A DNA stretch of 64,000 nt from Bosea vestrisii (GCF_030144325.1 NZ_CP126307.1:4368001-4432000); one strand, 5' to 3'. Positions 15,438-24,635 are shown, counted from the stretch's first letter. The notes: generated from the sequence alone by a model not told the origin. Program-made: numbers and translations.

Positions 15438-16268
15438 ATGCTGTCGAGACTCTCCCAACTGGCTGTGTTCTCGGCCCTCGCATTGGTTGGTCAAGGCCTT
15501 GGCTTGACTGGCACCGGTGTCGTACTGGCACAGGACGCGACTGCCGATCTGGCGAAAAAGCTCAGCAATCCCGTGTCAGCGCTGATCAGCGTGCCCTTCC
15601 AGTTCAACTACGACCGAGGCTTCGGACCGAACAACCGTGGCGACCGAAAAACGCTCGATATCCAACCGGTCATCCCGTTTTCATTGAACGAGGACTGGAA
15701 TGTCATCTCCCGGACCGTCGTCCCGGTCATCTGGCAGCACGACATCGCAGGCCCCTCCGGCAACCAGTCCGGTCTGGGAGACGTCACGCAAAGCTTCTTC
15801 ATGTCCCCGAAACAGCCGAGCGCTGGCGGGATCATCTGGGGAGCAGGTCCTGTCTTCCTGCTTCCGACGGCGACCGACGATCTGCTCGGAGGTGGCAAGT
15901 TCGGGATGGGCCTGACTGCCGTCGTTCTGAAGCAGGAAGGGCCATGGACGGTCGGCGCACTTGCAAACCACATCTGGTCCGTTGCGGGGAGGGGAGACAG
16001 GTCCGACATCAGCGCGACCTACCTGCAGCCCTTCATCTCCTACAGGACATCGGACGCCTGGACGTTCACGCTCAATACCGAGAGCACCTACGACTGGACG
16101 GCCGAACAATGGTCGGTGCCCATCAACGTCCAGGTTTCGAAGCTTGTGAAATTGGGCGAGCAGCCGGTGAGTCTCTCTGCAGGCGTGCGCTATTGGGCGG
16201 CCGCGCCGAAGAATGGACCGCGCGGCTGGGGTCCCCGCGTGGGGCTGACGTTCCTGTTTCCGACATAG
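15438..16268 (+). CDS. outer-membrane transporter-like protein (MetA-pathway phenol degradation family)
   Basis: A 276-residue protein with a signal peptide ending near VVLAQDA. The rest has the alternating pattern of an outer-membrane beta-barrel. Landmarks such as PVSALISVPFQFNYDRGFG, GLGDVTQSFFMSPK and a C-terminal GVRYWAAAPKNGPRGWGPRVG match the family often labelled transporter or phenol-degradation MetA-like (PF13557). The substrate is unknown. It heads a same-strand run with a second barrel protein, an acid phosphatase and a DUF1254 protein. Confidence 0.78.
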   Translation: MLSRLSQLAVFSALALVGQGLGLTGTGVVLAQDATADLAKKLSNPVSALISVPFQFNYDRGFGPNNRGDRKTLDIQPVIPFSLNEDWNVISRTVVPVIWQHDIAGPSGNQSGLGDVTQSFFMSPKQPSAGGIIWGAGPVFLLPTATDDLLGGGKFGMGLTAVVLKQEGPWTVGALANHIWSVAGRGDRSDISATYLQPFISYRTSDAWTFTLNTESTYDWTAEQWSVPINVQVSKLVKLGEQPVSLSAGVRYWAAAPKNGPRGWGPRVGLTFLFPT

Positions 16269-16363
16269 GTGCAGTCGGCGATGCAGCGCAGGTTCGGCCG
16301 CGTCGCGGTGAATCCAGCGTCACAAGCCCGACACTCGGGGGATTTCCGACCCGCGGGGATGGC

Positions 16364-16399
16364 GAATAGCCGGTCGCGATTGGCGCGAAATGGCAAGAC
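16364..16399 (+). repeat. 36-bp direct repeat copy 2, candidate regulator site
   Basis: Second copy of the motif at 15124-15159 (three mismatches inside 36 bp), with looser similarity on both sides (ATGCAC follows 18 bases downstream in both). It lies about 125 bp upstream of the start at 16524. Its recurrence suggests a shared operator or a duplicated promoter segment. Confidence 0.75.
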
Positions 16400-16523
16400 G
16401 GGCAGGCGGCCCATGCACGAAATGCTCGCAACGGAATTCGCCGGCCGCTCGGGCCGCGATCGCGTGCTGCCGAAGCGCTCGCGCAGGTGCCGGTAGGACG
16501 GGCAAGGCAGGGGACAAGCAGCA

Positions 16524-17321
16524 ATGTCAGGCGCAACGGCGCGCGACCTCGCCATCGGGCTGATGGCGACCTTCCTGTGCGGCCCGGCCTCGGCGTCTGA
16601 TCTGCGGCAGCCCGGCGCGCCACCGGCACCCATCCTCGCCCCGGGACCGAGCTTCTCCGTCACCAGCTATCTCTGGGCGACAGCAATCGACGGCAAGAGC
16701 GCGACGCTGCCGCCGCTGCCCGCGGCGGATATCAAGCTGCGCTTCCGCGACGTGCTCAAGGAGCTCAACGGTGCGCTGATGGCATCCGCCGAGATGCGCA
16801 TCGACCGCTGGAGCGTCCTGGTCGACGGGCAGTTCTCGCAGGTGACGACCGGCGGCAATCTGCCCGGGCCGTTCTTTTCGGGGCTGAAGCTGCGCTCGCA
16901 GACCACCACCGTTCAGGGCTCCGTGTTTTACCGGGTCTATGAGGACAGCGTGCTTGCGCTCGATGTCGGCGGCGGCGTCCGGTTCTGGAACCTGAACACC
17001 AAGCTCGAGATCCTGCCCGGCCTCGCCAATCTTCGGATCGATCACCGTCAATCCGAGATGTGGGCCGATCCGATCGTCGGCGCCCGGCTCGGCGTGAAGC
17101 TCGGCGGTCCGTGGAGCTTGACGGTGGCGGGCGACATCGGCGGCTTCGGCGCCGGCTCGCGCCTGACCTGGCAGGGCCTGGGCAGCGTCAACTACGCCTG
17201 GAGCGAAAACCTGACGCTGAAAGCCGGCTACCGGGCCCTCCATGTCGATTATCGCGATGGCGGCTTTTCGTACGAGGTGACCCAGCACGGGCCCGCCGTT
17301 GCGGCGACATACCGGTTCTGA
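16524..17321 (+). CDS. outer-membrane beta-barrel protein
   Basis: A 265-residue protein with a signal peptide (LMATFLCGPASASD). Amphipathic strands follow (FSVTSYLWATAIDG, SVLVDGQFSQV, VFYRVYEDSVLALDVGGGVRFWNL), and the terminal AATYRF ends in the C-terminal phenylalanine needed for BAM-dependent assembly. It resembles the family of alphaproteobacterial barrel proteins that begin with this SYLWA motif, whose function is not known. It follows the first barrel gene and is preceded by the second copy of the 36-bp repeat. Confidence 0.78.
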   Translation: MSGATARDLAIGLMATFLCGPASASDLRQPGAPPAPILAPGPSFSVTSYLWATAIDGKSATLPPLPAADIKLRFRDVLKELNGALMASAEMRIDRWSVLVDGQFSQVTTGGNLPGPFFSGLKLRSQTTTVQGSVFYRVYEDSVLALDVGGGVRFWNLNTKLEILPGLANLRIDHRQSEMWADPIVGARLGVKLGGPWSLTVAGDIGGFGAGSRLTWQGLGSVNYAWSENLTLKAGYRALHVDYRDGGFSYEVTQHGPAVAATYRF

Positions 17322-17362
17322 CCGGGGCTTTCATGAGCTCGGCAATGTCGAAAGGAATGGGA

Positions 17363-18196
17363 ATGGCGATGACTGCGAATGCGTTTCGGACCGCAGGCGT
17401 TTCCGCGCTGGCGCTGCTCGCGCTTTGTGGGCAGGCCCTGGCGCAAGCGGCCGAAGCGCAGCCCAAGGTCACCGACCCACATTTCAAGATCGCGCCGGGC
17501 TATCTGAAGCGGTCGGACCTGCCGGACAGCCTGGTCCTGCTCGGCCCGCCGCCGGAGCCGGGTTCTGCTGCGCTGGCCCGGGACGAGGAAGCGCGCAAGG
17601 CGACGATCCCCTTGCGAGACACCGCGCGCTCGAAGCTCGCCTATACCGACGCCGACCTCGCCTTTCCGCAGGCCGCCGACAACTTCTCCTGCGCGATGGG
17701 TGTCAGGATCGACGGCAAGCAGACGCCGCGCCTCTATGCGATGACGCAGAAGATGCTCTCGGATTTCGGCCTTTCCACCTATGGCGTGAAGAACAAGTAC
17801 AACCGGGTCCGCCCCTTCGTGGTGCACAACGAAGCGACCTGCCGGGCGGATCAGGAGGCCATTTTGCGGAGCGATGGCTCCTACCCGTCCGGCCACACGG
17901 CGGCAGGCTGGGGCTGGGCTCTCGTCTTCGCGCAGATCAATCCCGAGCGCGCCGATGCACTGCTCAAGCGCGGTATCGAGTTCGGGCAGAGCCGCGTGAT
18001 CTGCAACGCGCATTGGCAGAGCGATGTCGATGCCGGCCGGATCATGGGCGCGGCGACGGTGGCGCGGCTGCAGACCGACCCGACCTTCCTCGCCGATCTC
18101 AAGGCCGCGAAAGCGGAAGTGAAGGCCGCGAAGGCGAAGCGGGCGCTCCCGGCATCCGAATGCGCCGCAGAGGCCGCTGCGCTGTCCGCGCGATAA
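17363..18196 (+). CDS. class A acid phosphatase (PAP2 superfamily)
   Basis: About 277 residues with a signal peptide (ALLALCGQALAQA), so exported to the periplasm. The vanadium chloroperoxidase-type phosphatase signature is complete: K-x6-RP as KNKYNRVRP, PSGH as GSYPSGHTA, and SR-x5-H-x3-D as SRVICNAHWQSD. Such enzymes release phosphate from a broad range of organic monophosphates. Several in-frame ATGs are available (17333, 17345, 17357, 17363, 17369); 17363 was preferred because AAAGGA lies 6 bases before it. It is on the same strand as the two barrel genes. Confidence 0.88.
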   Translation: MAMTANAFRTAGVSALALLALCGQALAQAAEAQPKVTDPHFKIAPGYLKRSDLPDSLVLLGPPPEPGSAALARDEEARKATIPLRDTARSKLAYTDADLAFPQAADNFSCAMGVRIDGKQTPRLYAMTQKMLSDFGLSTYGVKNKYNRVRPFVVHNEATCRADQEAILRSDGSYPSGHTAAGWGWALVFAQINPERADALLKRGIEFGQSRVICNAHWQSDVDAGRIMGAATVARLQTDPTFLADLKAAKAEVKAAKAKRALPASECAAEAAALSAR

Positions 18197-18223
18197 CGAC
18201 GAGCATATGGATCAAAGACACCA

Positions 18224-19255
18224 ATGAGGTACCGTTCAATGCGAATGATGTCGGTCTACAGCCTGGGTTTCCTGGTTCTCGCGCCATGCGTGGCGTTCGC
18301 CCAGCCCGTTCCGGTCAATCTCGACAACTTCAAGCGAGCCGAGAGCGATTTCTACATGCGCAAGACGGCCGACGCCGGCGCCCTTGGCAAATTCGCCCAT
18401 AGCAGGACACCGACGCCGATCGACAACCAGCCCGTAGTCCGGATGAATCGGGATACGCTTTATTCCCAGGCGCTGTTCGACCTCGACGCCGGCCCAGTGA
18501 CCATCACCCTTCCCGATGCCGGCAAGCGCTTCGTCTCCATGCAGGTCATCAGCGAAGACCACTACACCCCGATGGTGGTCTACAAGCCGGGCCGTACGAC
18601 GCTCACCAGGGACAAGGTCGGCACCCGCTATGTGTTCGTTGCGGTCCGCATCCTTGTCGATCCCAACGACGCTAAGGACCTCGCGCAGGTTCACGCCCTG
18701 CAGGATGCGCTGAAGGTGGAGCAGAAGGCGGCCGGCACGTTCGAGGCTCCGAACTGGGACCTGGCTCAGCAGAAGAAGATCCGTGACGCGCTCGAAGCGC
18801 TGTCCGCCGCATCATCCGGCAGCTTCACCAATGCGTTCGGCCCGAAGGGAAAGGTCGATCCGGTCATGCACCTGCTCGGCACGGCGGCCGGCTGGGGCGG
18901 CAACCCTGACAAGGACGCATCCTATCCCTCGTTCACCCCGGCCAGGAACGACGGCAAGACGGTCTACAAGCTCAGGGTCAAGGACGTCCCCGTCGACGCG
19001 TTCTGGTCGATCAGCGTCTATAACGACAAGGGCTTCTTCCAGAAGAACGATTACGACGCCTATTCGGTCAACAGCATCACCGGCAAGACAAGCGCCGATG
19101 GCGCGATCGACATCCAGTTCGGCGGCTGCGACGGCAAGATCGCGAACTGCCTGCCGATCACGCAAGGATGGAATTACACATTCCGGCTCTACCGTCCTCG
19201 CGCCGTGTTCCTCAACGGCACGTGGAAGCTGCCGGAGGCGCAGCCTGCATCGTAG
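18224..19255 (+). CDS. DUF1254/DUF1214 exported protein
   Basis: A 343-residue protein with a signal peptide (LGFLVLAPCVAFAQ). It has an N-terminal DUF1254 region (ESDFYMRKTADAGALGKF, NQPVVRMNRDTLYS) and a C-terminal DUF1214 region (PVDAFWSISVYNDKGFFQ, FRLYRPRAVFLNGTWKLP). The family is common in the periplasm of environmental proteobacteria and its function is unknown. ATG 18239 may be the true start, since GAGG lies about 9 bases before it. It closes the run that begins with the outer-membrane genes. Confidence 0.88.
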   Translation: MRYRSMRMMSVYSLGFLVLAPCVAFAQPVPVNLDNFKRAESDFYMRKTADAGALGKFAHSRTPTPIDNQPVVRMNRDTLYSQALFDLDAGPVTITLPDAGKRFVSMQVISEDHYTPMVVYKPGRTTLTRDKVGTRYVFVAVRILVDPNDAKDLAQVHALQDALKVEQKAAGTFEAPNWDLAQQKKIRDALEALSAASSGSFTNAFGPKGKVDPVMHLLGTAAGWGGNPDKDASYPSFTPARNDGKTVYKLRVKDVPVDAFWSISVYNDKGFFQKNDYDAYSVNSITGKTSADGAIDIQFGGCDGKIANCLPITQGWNYTFRLYRPRAVFLNGTWKLPEAQPAS

Positions 19256-19379
19256 CAGGCTGCCCGCTTGGGCCGACGAGACCGCGGTTCTGAGGTCACA
19301 GGTCCGTTTGCTCCGAAAGGAGAAGCGCATCATCGACCTCGGTGCCGAGGTAGCGCACGTGCTCTCCAGCTTTGTGTGG

Positions 19380-19514
19380 CCAAGAGGAGCTGGCAGGCTC
19401 GTCAGGCCGCCCTGCAAGACGAGCAGGGTAGCTCCACCCGCCTATGCCGGCGAAGAAGTGGCACTGTGTATCCGACCAGGTCGGCAGGTCGAACATCGAC
19501 AATTGAGCGCTCGT
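19380..19514 (-). pseudogene. fragment of a phage-type DNA cytosine methyltransferase
   Basis: A stretch of about 45 codons reads SMFDLPTW, then QCHFFAGIGGWSYPARLAG. This is the N-terminal SAM-binding motif I region of the short C5-cytosine methyltransferases found in prophages (usually YRQCHFFAGIGGWSYALRLAGW). Nothing of the catalytic PCQPFS region follows in any frame, so it is a remnant. It lies next to another broken phage-associated gene and downstream of tRNA-Thr. Confidence 0.6.
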
Positions 19515-19539
19515 CAACGTGGCCAGGCGAGTACGACCT

Positions 19540-19888
19540 TTATGAGATTGTAGGTGCGACCTCCAGAACGGGCTCGGCGGTGACGACGTCCAGCAGTTCG
19601 AGCAGATCGCTCTGGTGGTAGCCGTGGCGATCCTTATGCCGACACAGCGCCTGGATCGCGGAAGACGTTCATCATCGCAGCGCTCAGCACGACTTTGATG
19701 GCGCACATGCTGCTGCAGTAGCCGTCGCTCGGATCTTCAATGACGACATAGACGGTGCCGTTCAGCCAGAACCGGCAAACGTTGCAGTCCTCCAGATCAT
19801 CAGCGCCTTCGTAGGCGGCAGCTGTGTCGTATCGAAATCGATCGCGTCCAGCATGGCGAGGCCGATGATCTTTCAGCTCGACCGGCAT
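19540..19888 (-). pseudogene. conserved phage-associated hypothetical protein, frameshifted
   Basis: From ATG 19888 (with GAGGGGGCG before it) the frame reads MPVELKDHRPRHAGRDRF, then CNVCRFWLNGTVYVVIEDPSDG and MMNVFRDP, and stops at 19634. The expected continuation (LCRHKDRHGYHQSDLLELLDV) lies in the adjacent frame and ends at TAA 19540. One extra base near 19640-19645 accounts for the break. Similar proteins with this VEDPSDG-like core occur in rhizobial prophages, often near a methyltransferase; this link is from memory of the family. Function is unknown. Confidence 0.6.
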
Positions 19889-20048
19889 GACTTCGCCCCC
19901 TCGGGAGAGGAGGGGAAGGAACACGGTGCGAACCCACGCCGCAGATTTTCCACGGACGAGCGTGCCATGATCCGCGATTGTTCGCCGAACTGTGCCGAAT
20001 GGCCGGTACCTGGTCATCGGATAAGTCGTTGAATTTGCTTGAGAAGGC

Positions 20049-20123
20049 TGGTGCTGCGAGAGAGGATTGAACTCTCGACCTCTCCATTACCAATGGAGTG
20101 CTCTACCACTGAGCTACCGCAGC
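20049..20123 (-). tRNA. tRNA-Thr (GGT anticodon)
   Basis: On the minus strand the gene starts GCTGCGGTAGCTCAG and ends in TCGCAGCACCA, with CCA encoded. The acceptor stem GCTGCGG pairs with TCGCAGC (last pair G-U). The anticodon stem CTCCA/TGGAG encloses the loop TTGGTAA, giving anticodon GGT (threonine). The T-arm GAGAGTTCAATCCTCTC is intact. It stands alone. Confidence 0.95.
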
Positions 20124-20266
20124 AGGACCGTGCTTATGCTGGCGTTTCGGGTCGATCGAGGACCCACAAAGGCGCCGCGCCGTTCCGAAGCGGCGTCCTG
20201 ATGCCATAAGCCCTGCGTCGACGCAACCTGTTACGCACATATCTCCGCATCTGAAAATGAAGGGCG

Positions 20267-20312
20267 CTCGACCGCTCCCTTACCAACGGAGTATTCGACG
20301 TTGCCGCAATCG
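20267..20312 (-). other. degenerate tRNA-Thr-like fragment
   Basis: The + strand segment beginning CTCGACCGCTCCCTTACCAA and running through CGGAGT to TTGCCGCAA closely follows the middle of the tRNA-Thr gene 190 bp away (CTCGACCTCTCCATTACCAA, TGGAGT, CTACCGCAG). The acceptor and T-arms are missing, so it cannot fold as a tRNA. It may be the scar of a duplicated attachment site. Confidence 0.5.
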
Positions 20313-20319
20313 CTCGTCC

Positions 20320-21030
20320 TCAGTCCGGCAGCAGCAGGCGCTGATCGATGCGGAAGAGGCGGCCGTCGCCGAGGAGATGGGCGGAAAAGCCCAGGCCGAA
20401 CAGGGGCCGGAAGGCGGCATCGCGAACGTTGAGGCCGCCGGCATAGGCACCCATCGCCGGCATGACGCAGCGCGTAGGAGACAAAGCGAAGCAGCGCCGG
20501 CGCAGCGCCCGGCCGCGCATGCGGACCTTGGCGGCGGGGTGCAGATGGCCGGCGATCTCTGGTAGCGCACCAGAAGGGCAGGGCTCGTGCCGCAGCTTGA
20601 CGCCGCGAAGGTCGAGCTCGTCAAGCACCGTGCCGCCCATTGCGGCCGAAATCGCCGGGTCGTGGTTGCCGCTGATCCAGAGCCAGTCGCGGCCGGCCTG
20701 GAAGGCGCGCAACGTCGCAAGGCAGTTCTCGTCGATCCGCGCTTCGGCGCCGCGGTCATGGAAGGAATCGCCGAGCGCGATCACGCGTGCCGGCTGGTAG
20801 CGCAGGATCGCGGCGCCGAGCAGCCGGAGCGTCGCGGCGGAATCATAGGGCGGCAGCAGGACGCCGCGTGCCGCATAGGCCGAGCCCTTCTCCAGATGCA
20901 GGTCGGCGACGACGAGCGTGCGCTCGTCCTGCAGATAGAGCGCGCCGGAAAGATCGGGTACGAGCGCAAGCCGGCCGAGCATGAACGTCTCGACCGCCAC
21001 GCCCGCTGCTTCCTTCGCCGCCAGGTTCAC
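20320..21030 (-). CDS. pdeM: ligase-associated DNA damage response endonuclease PdeM
   Basis: A 236-residue calcineurin-like metallophosphoesterase. The metal motifs are complete: ADLHLEKG (DxH), ALGDSFHDRG (GDxxxD), GNHDP and GHLHP (GHxH). The PdeM family accompanies the Lhr-type helicase, MBL exonuclease and ATP-dependent ligase in a DNA repair cassette. GTG 21030 was chosen because it overlaps the helicase stop codon (GTGA at 21027-21030). The frame stays open upstream, but only as antisense shadow of the helicase. It probably acts on DNA ends or gapped intermediates with its neighbours. Confidence 0.92.
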   Translation of the reverse strand: MNLAAKEAAGVAVETFMLGRLALVPDLSGALYLQDERTLVVADLHLEKGSAYAARGVLLPPYDSAATLRLLGAAILRYQPARVIALGDSFHDRGAEARIDENCLATLRAFQAGRDWLWISGNHDPAISAAMGGTVLDELDLRGVKLRHEPCPSGALPEIAGHLHPAAKVRMRGRALRRRCFALSPTRCVMPAMGAYAGGLNVRDAAFRPLFGLGFSAHLLGDGRLFRIDQRLLLPD

Positions 21031-23514
21031 GCCATCGCCTCTTCGAGCATCTGTGCTTCGGCTTCCGCCAGGATTTCGTCGGCCGCTTCGCCATGGACCG
21101 CCTCGCGCCCGATCTCGAGCATGACCGAGACCGAGAGCGGCGAGACGTGATCGAGCGGCTGATGCACGATTCGCCCGCTGATCCGTGTCAGCATCTGACC
21201 CAGGCGCCCGATATCGAGCAAGCCTGTCGCGGCATCGGCGCGTGCGGCACGTAAGAGCACATGGTCGGGCTGGTGCCGGCGCAGCACGTCGTAGACGAGG
21301 TCGGTCGAGATCGTCACCTGCCGCCCGCTTTTCTCCTGGCCGGGGAAACGGCGCTCGATCAGACCGCCGATCACGGCGCAGGCGCGGAAGGTGCGCTTCA
21401 TCAGCGCCGATTCCGCCAGCCATTCCTCGAGATCGTCGCCGAGCATGTCCTGCGCGAAGAGATCGTCGAGCGACAGCGCCCCGCGCGCGATCGCTGCTGC
21501 CATGTCGCCGAGCGTCCAGACCGCGATACCATAGTCATTGCAGACGAAGCCGAGCGGTTTCAGCCGCGCCCGTTCCAGCCGGCGGGTCAGCAGCATGCCG
21601 AGCGTCTGGTGGGCGAGCCGGCCCTCGAACGGGTAGGCGACGAGGAAATAGCGCCCCGCCCGCGGAAATGTCTCGACCAGCAGCTCGCCCGGCTTGGGCA
21701 GGCGCGATTTCAAGCGCTGCGCATGCAGCCAGGACGAGACCTCGTCCGGCAGCTTCGCCCATTCCTTCGGCGCCGCCAGGGATGGCGCGCACGCGCGCGG
21801 CGAGGAAGGTCGAGAGCGGAAACTTGCCGCCGGCATAGGACGGGATTTTCGGATCGGTGCCGGCGCTGGTGCGCGAGCAGACCACCTCGTTCTCGGTGAT
21901 CCCCTCGAAGCGCAGCACCTCGCCGGCGAAGACGAAGGTGTCGCCGGGCGTCATCGTCTCGGCGAAGTACTCCTCCAGCTCGCCGAGCACGCGCCCGCCG
22001 CGGCTGAGCATCTTCTGGCCGCCCGGGCGGGCCGGTCGCGACCGGCCGAGCCGGACTTTCAGCATGGTCGACTCGACGATGGTCCCGACATTCATCCGGT
22101 ATTGCTGGATCACGCGGGCGTTGCTGGCGCGGTAGAGCCCGTCCTTGCTCTGCCGGAGCTTGGCGAAGCGCTCATAGCTCTTCAGCGCATAGCCACCGGT
22201 CGCGACGAAATCGACGACCGCATCGAAATCGGCGCGGGTAAGATCGGCATAGGGCGAGGCTGTCAGGACCTCCTCATAGAGCGCATCGGACTCGAAGCCG
22301 TCGGAGCAGGCGATCCCCAGCACATGCTGGGCGAGCACGTCGAGCGCCCCGATGCGGGGCGGCGGCGTATCCTGCGCGGCTTCCGCCACCGCATCGAGCG
22401 CGGCCCGGCATTCCAGCAGTTCGAAGCGGTTCGACGGTACAAGCAGCGCCTGCGAGGGCTCGTCCATGCGGTGGTTGGAGCGGCCGATGCGCTGCATCAA
22501 CCGGCTCGCGCCCTTGGGCGCGCCGACATTGACGACGAGGTCGACATCACCCCAGTCGATGCCGAGATCGAGCGTCGCGGTGCAGACGACGGCCTTGAGT
22601 TTGCCCGCCGCCATCGCCGCCTCGACCTTGCGGCGCTGGCCGACATCGAGCGAGCCGTGGTGCAGCGCAATCGGCAGGGTGTCGTCGTTCACGCTCCACA
22701 GGGCCTGGAACATGAACTCGGCCTGCATGCGGGTATTGACGAAGACGAGCGTCAGCTTGTGCGCTTGGATCGCGGCATAGATGTCGCCGACGGCATGGGC
22801 GGTGACATGCCCGGCGAGCGGCAGCCGGCGGCTCGTCGCCATGATGCCGATCTCGGCTTTCGCGCCGCCCTTGACGGTGACGAGGCCGGACGGGGTGTCG
22901 GCGCCGCCGAGATAGGCTTGCAGGTCGGCCGGTTCGCGCACGGTCGCCGACAGGCCGACCGCGCTCATCTCGGGGGCGAGCGTGCGCAGCCGGGCGAGAT
23001 CGAGCGAGAGCAGGTCGCCGCGCTTCGAGGTGACGAGCGCGTGCAATTCGTCGAGCACGACACGGCGCAGGTTTGCAAAGAACGGTTTCGCATCGCGATG
23101 CGAGACCAGCAGCGCGAGCTGCTCTGGCGTGGTCAGCAGGATGTCCGGCGGCCGCTCCATCTGGCGGGCGCGCTTGGCCGGCGAGGTGTCGCCGGTGCGG
23201 GTCTCGACCTTCACGCTGAGCCCCATCTCGCGGATCGGCGTCTCGAGATTGCGGGCGATGTCTACCGCGAGCGCCTTCAGCGGCGAGACATAGAGCGTAT
23301 GCAGCCCCTCGCGTGCTCCGCTGCGCTGTGTCAGTTCGACCAGCGAAGGCAGGAAGCCGGCGAGCGTCTTGCCGGCGCCGGTCGGCGCAACCAGTAGGGT
23401 CGAGCGCCCGGCCCGGGCCTCCTCCAGCAGAGCGAGCTGATGCGCCCGCACGCTCCAGCCGCGGCTGGCGAACCAGGCGGAGAAGGCAGGCGGGAGAGGC
23501 GAGGGCGCATCCAT
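21027..23514 (-). pseudogene. ligase-associated DEXH-box helicase (Lhr-like), frameshifted
   Basis: The first frame from ATG 23514 carries the superfamily 2 motifs: Walker A APTGAGKT (residues 43-50), the DELH box in VVLDELHAL, and motif VI as QRIGRSNHRMDE. After KFPLSTFLAARVRA it leaves the family sequence. The natural continuation (LAAPKEWAKLPDEVSSWL, then FPFEGRLAHQTLG-like YPFEGRLAHQTLG) lies in another frame that ends at TGA 21027. One extra base in the GGG at 21779-21781 explains the break; without it the protein would be about 828 residues, normal for the family. It unwinds DNA in the ligase-associated repair cassette. The break could be an assembly error. Confidence 0.88.
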
Positions 23515-23563
23515 CGAGCGACAGAGATAGGCTCTGCCGAACGAAAAGGGAACGGCGTGCTCG

Positions 23564-23672
23564 CGTCATTCTCGGGCGGAGCGTAGCGCAGACCCGAGAA
23601 TCTCAGGGTAGGAAGGCGCTGGTTGGTAGCCTTACTCGGCGTGAGATACTCGGGACAGGCCCGAGCATGACG
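23564..23672. repeat. intergenic palindromic repeat, family C
   Basis: Ends CGTCATTCTCGGGC and GCCCGAGCATGACG form an imperfect inverted repeat of about 14 bp, with further GAGAATCTC and GAGATACTC segments inside. It fills the gap between the helicase gene and the upstream methyltransferase gene, both on the minus strand. Confidence 0.75.
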
Positions 23673-23678
23673 CTGGCT

Positions 23679-24635
23679 TTATCGTTCCGCGATCACGAGC
23701 AACCCCGGCACCGGCTGACCGCGATCGATCCTCGTGCTCTGCGGCTCGGCCAGCACCGGCTCCAGCCTTGCCTCGCTGAGCTTTTCCCTGAGCCAGTCCT
23801 CGGCATGGGCGAAGCGCCGGTCCTGGCCGACGGCGACACCCTCGCCGTCATGACTCTGCACGGTGAAGGCAAGGAGCCCACCCGCCTTGAGCACGCGCGC
23901 GCTCTGATGGAAGCTCGGCGCGAGGTCGCCGAGGTAGACAAAGACGTCGGCGGCGATGACGAGATCGGCCGAGGCGTCGGGGCGGCTCGCCAGGAACGCG
24001 GTCAAGCCCGCCGTGGCTAGCTTGTCGTAAAGCGGTTGGCCGTCGGCGCTGAGCTTGTCGCGCGCCTTGGCGACCATGCGCGGCGAGAGATCGCAGCCGG
24101 CGAGGAAGTCGACCTCGGCGCGGATCGCCTCGCCCATCAGGCCGGTGCCGCAGCCGAGATCATAGGCCGTTCCGAAATGGAAGGGCCGGCCAGCCTGCTC
24201 ACAGTAGCGCGCCAGCGCCTCCTTCAGCAGCGCCGGCGCCTGGTACTGCAACGTGCCGACGAGGTGGCTGTCGAAACGGTCGGCGTAGCCGTCGAAGAGC
24301 ACGCCGGAGAAGTTCTCCGAGGTGGCCTGCTCGGCCGCCAGCGCGCCGATGCGGGCGAGGTCGAGCTTGGCCCCGACATGGTCGTTCGGGTCGAGGTCGA
24401 GGCATTGCCGCCAGGCGGTCGCGGCCTCCTCATTGTGCCCGAGCGTCTCCTGGGCCAGTCCGTAGAGGTGCCAGGCAGCGGTGAAACCATAATTCTCCGC
24501 GAGCGTTTGATCGAGGATCTCGATCGCCGCCTGCGCGTCGCCATCCTTTAGCGCCGCCTCGGCCCAGGCGTAGCGACGGTCGAGACGTTCGTCGCCGGAA
24601 CTGGCGGAGTACACGCTGCTGCCCTTTTCGATCAT
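23679..24635 (-). CDS. TPR-containing class I SAM methyltransferase
   Basis: A 318-residue protein. The first ~110 residues are tetratricopeptide-like (AWAEAALKDGDAQAAIEIL, AAWHLYGLAQETLG, AATAWRQCLDLDP). Then comes a class I methyltransferase domain with motif I as YDLGCGTGLMGEAI, motif II near AGCDLSPRMVAKAR, and VIAADVFVYLGDL. The substrate is unknown; TPRs suggest a protein partner. It lies between the helicase and exonuclease of the ligase-associated repair cassette and is divergent from the exonuclease with only 39 bp between start codons, so the two share a promoter region. Confidence 0.85.
   Translation of the reverse strand: MIEKGSSVYSASSGDERLDRRYAWAEAALKDGDAQAAIEILDQTLAENYGFTAAWHLYGLAQETLGHNEEAATAWRQCLDLDPNDHVGAKLDLARIGALAAEQATSENFSGVLFDGYADRFDSHLVGTLQYQAPALLKEALARYCEQAGRPFHFGTAYDLGCGTGLMGEAIRAEVDFLAGCDLSPRMVAKARDKLSADGQPLYDKLATAGLTAFLASRPDASADLVIAADVFVYLGDLAPSFHQSARVLKAGGLLAFTVQSHDGEGVAVGQDRRFAHAEDWLREKLSEARLEPVLAEPQSTRIDRGQPVPGLLVIAER

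Larger units (their letters stand above)
19256..20048. mobile_element. degraded prophage or island remnant beside tRNA-Thr
   Basis: About 790 bp between the DUF1254 gene and tRNA-Thr contain no intact gene, only the methyltransferase fragment and the frameshifted phage-type hypothetical protein. The remnants lie directly downstream of the 3' end of the tRNA, the usual attachment site for integrases. No integrase or clear att repeat of the tRNA 3' end was found, so the origin is inferred from gene content and position. Confidence 0.5.

Noticed and set aside
20049..20312. Two tRNA-Thr genes in tandem
   Set aside because: The second copy lacks acceptor and T-arms and cannot fold; treated as a fragment.
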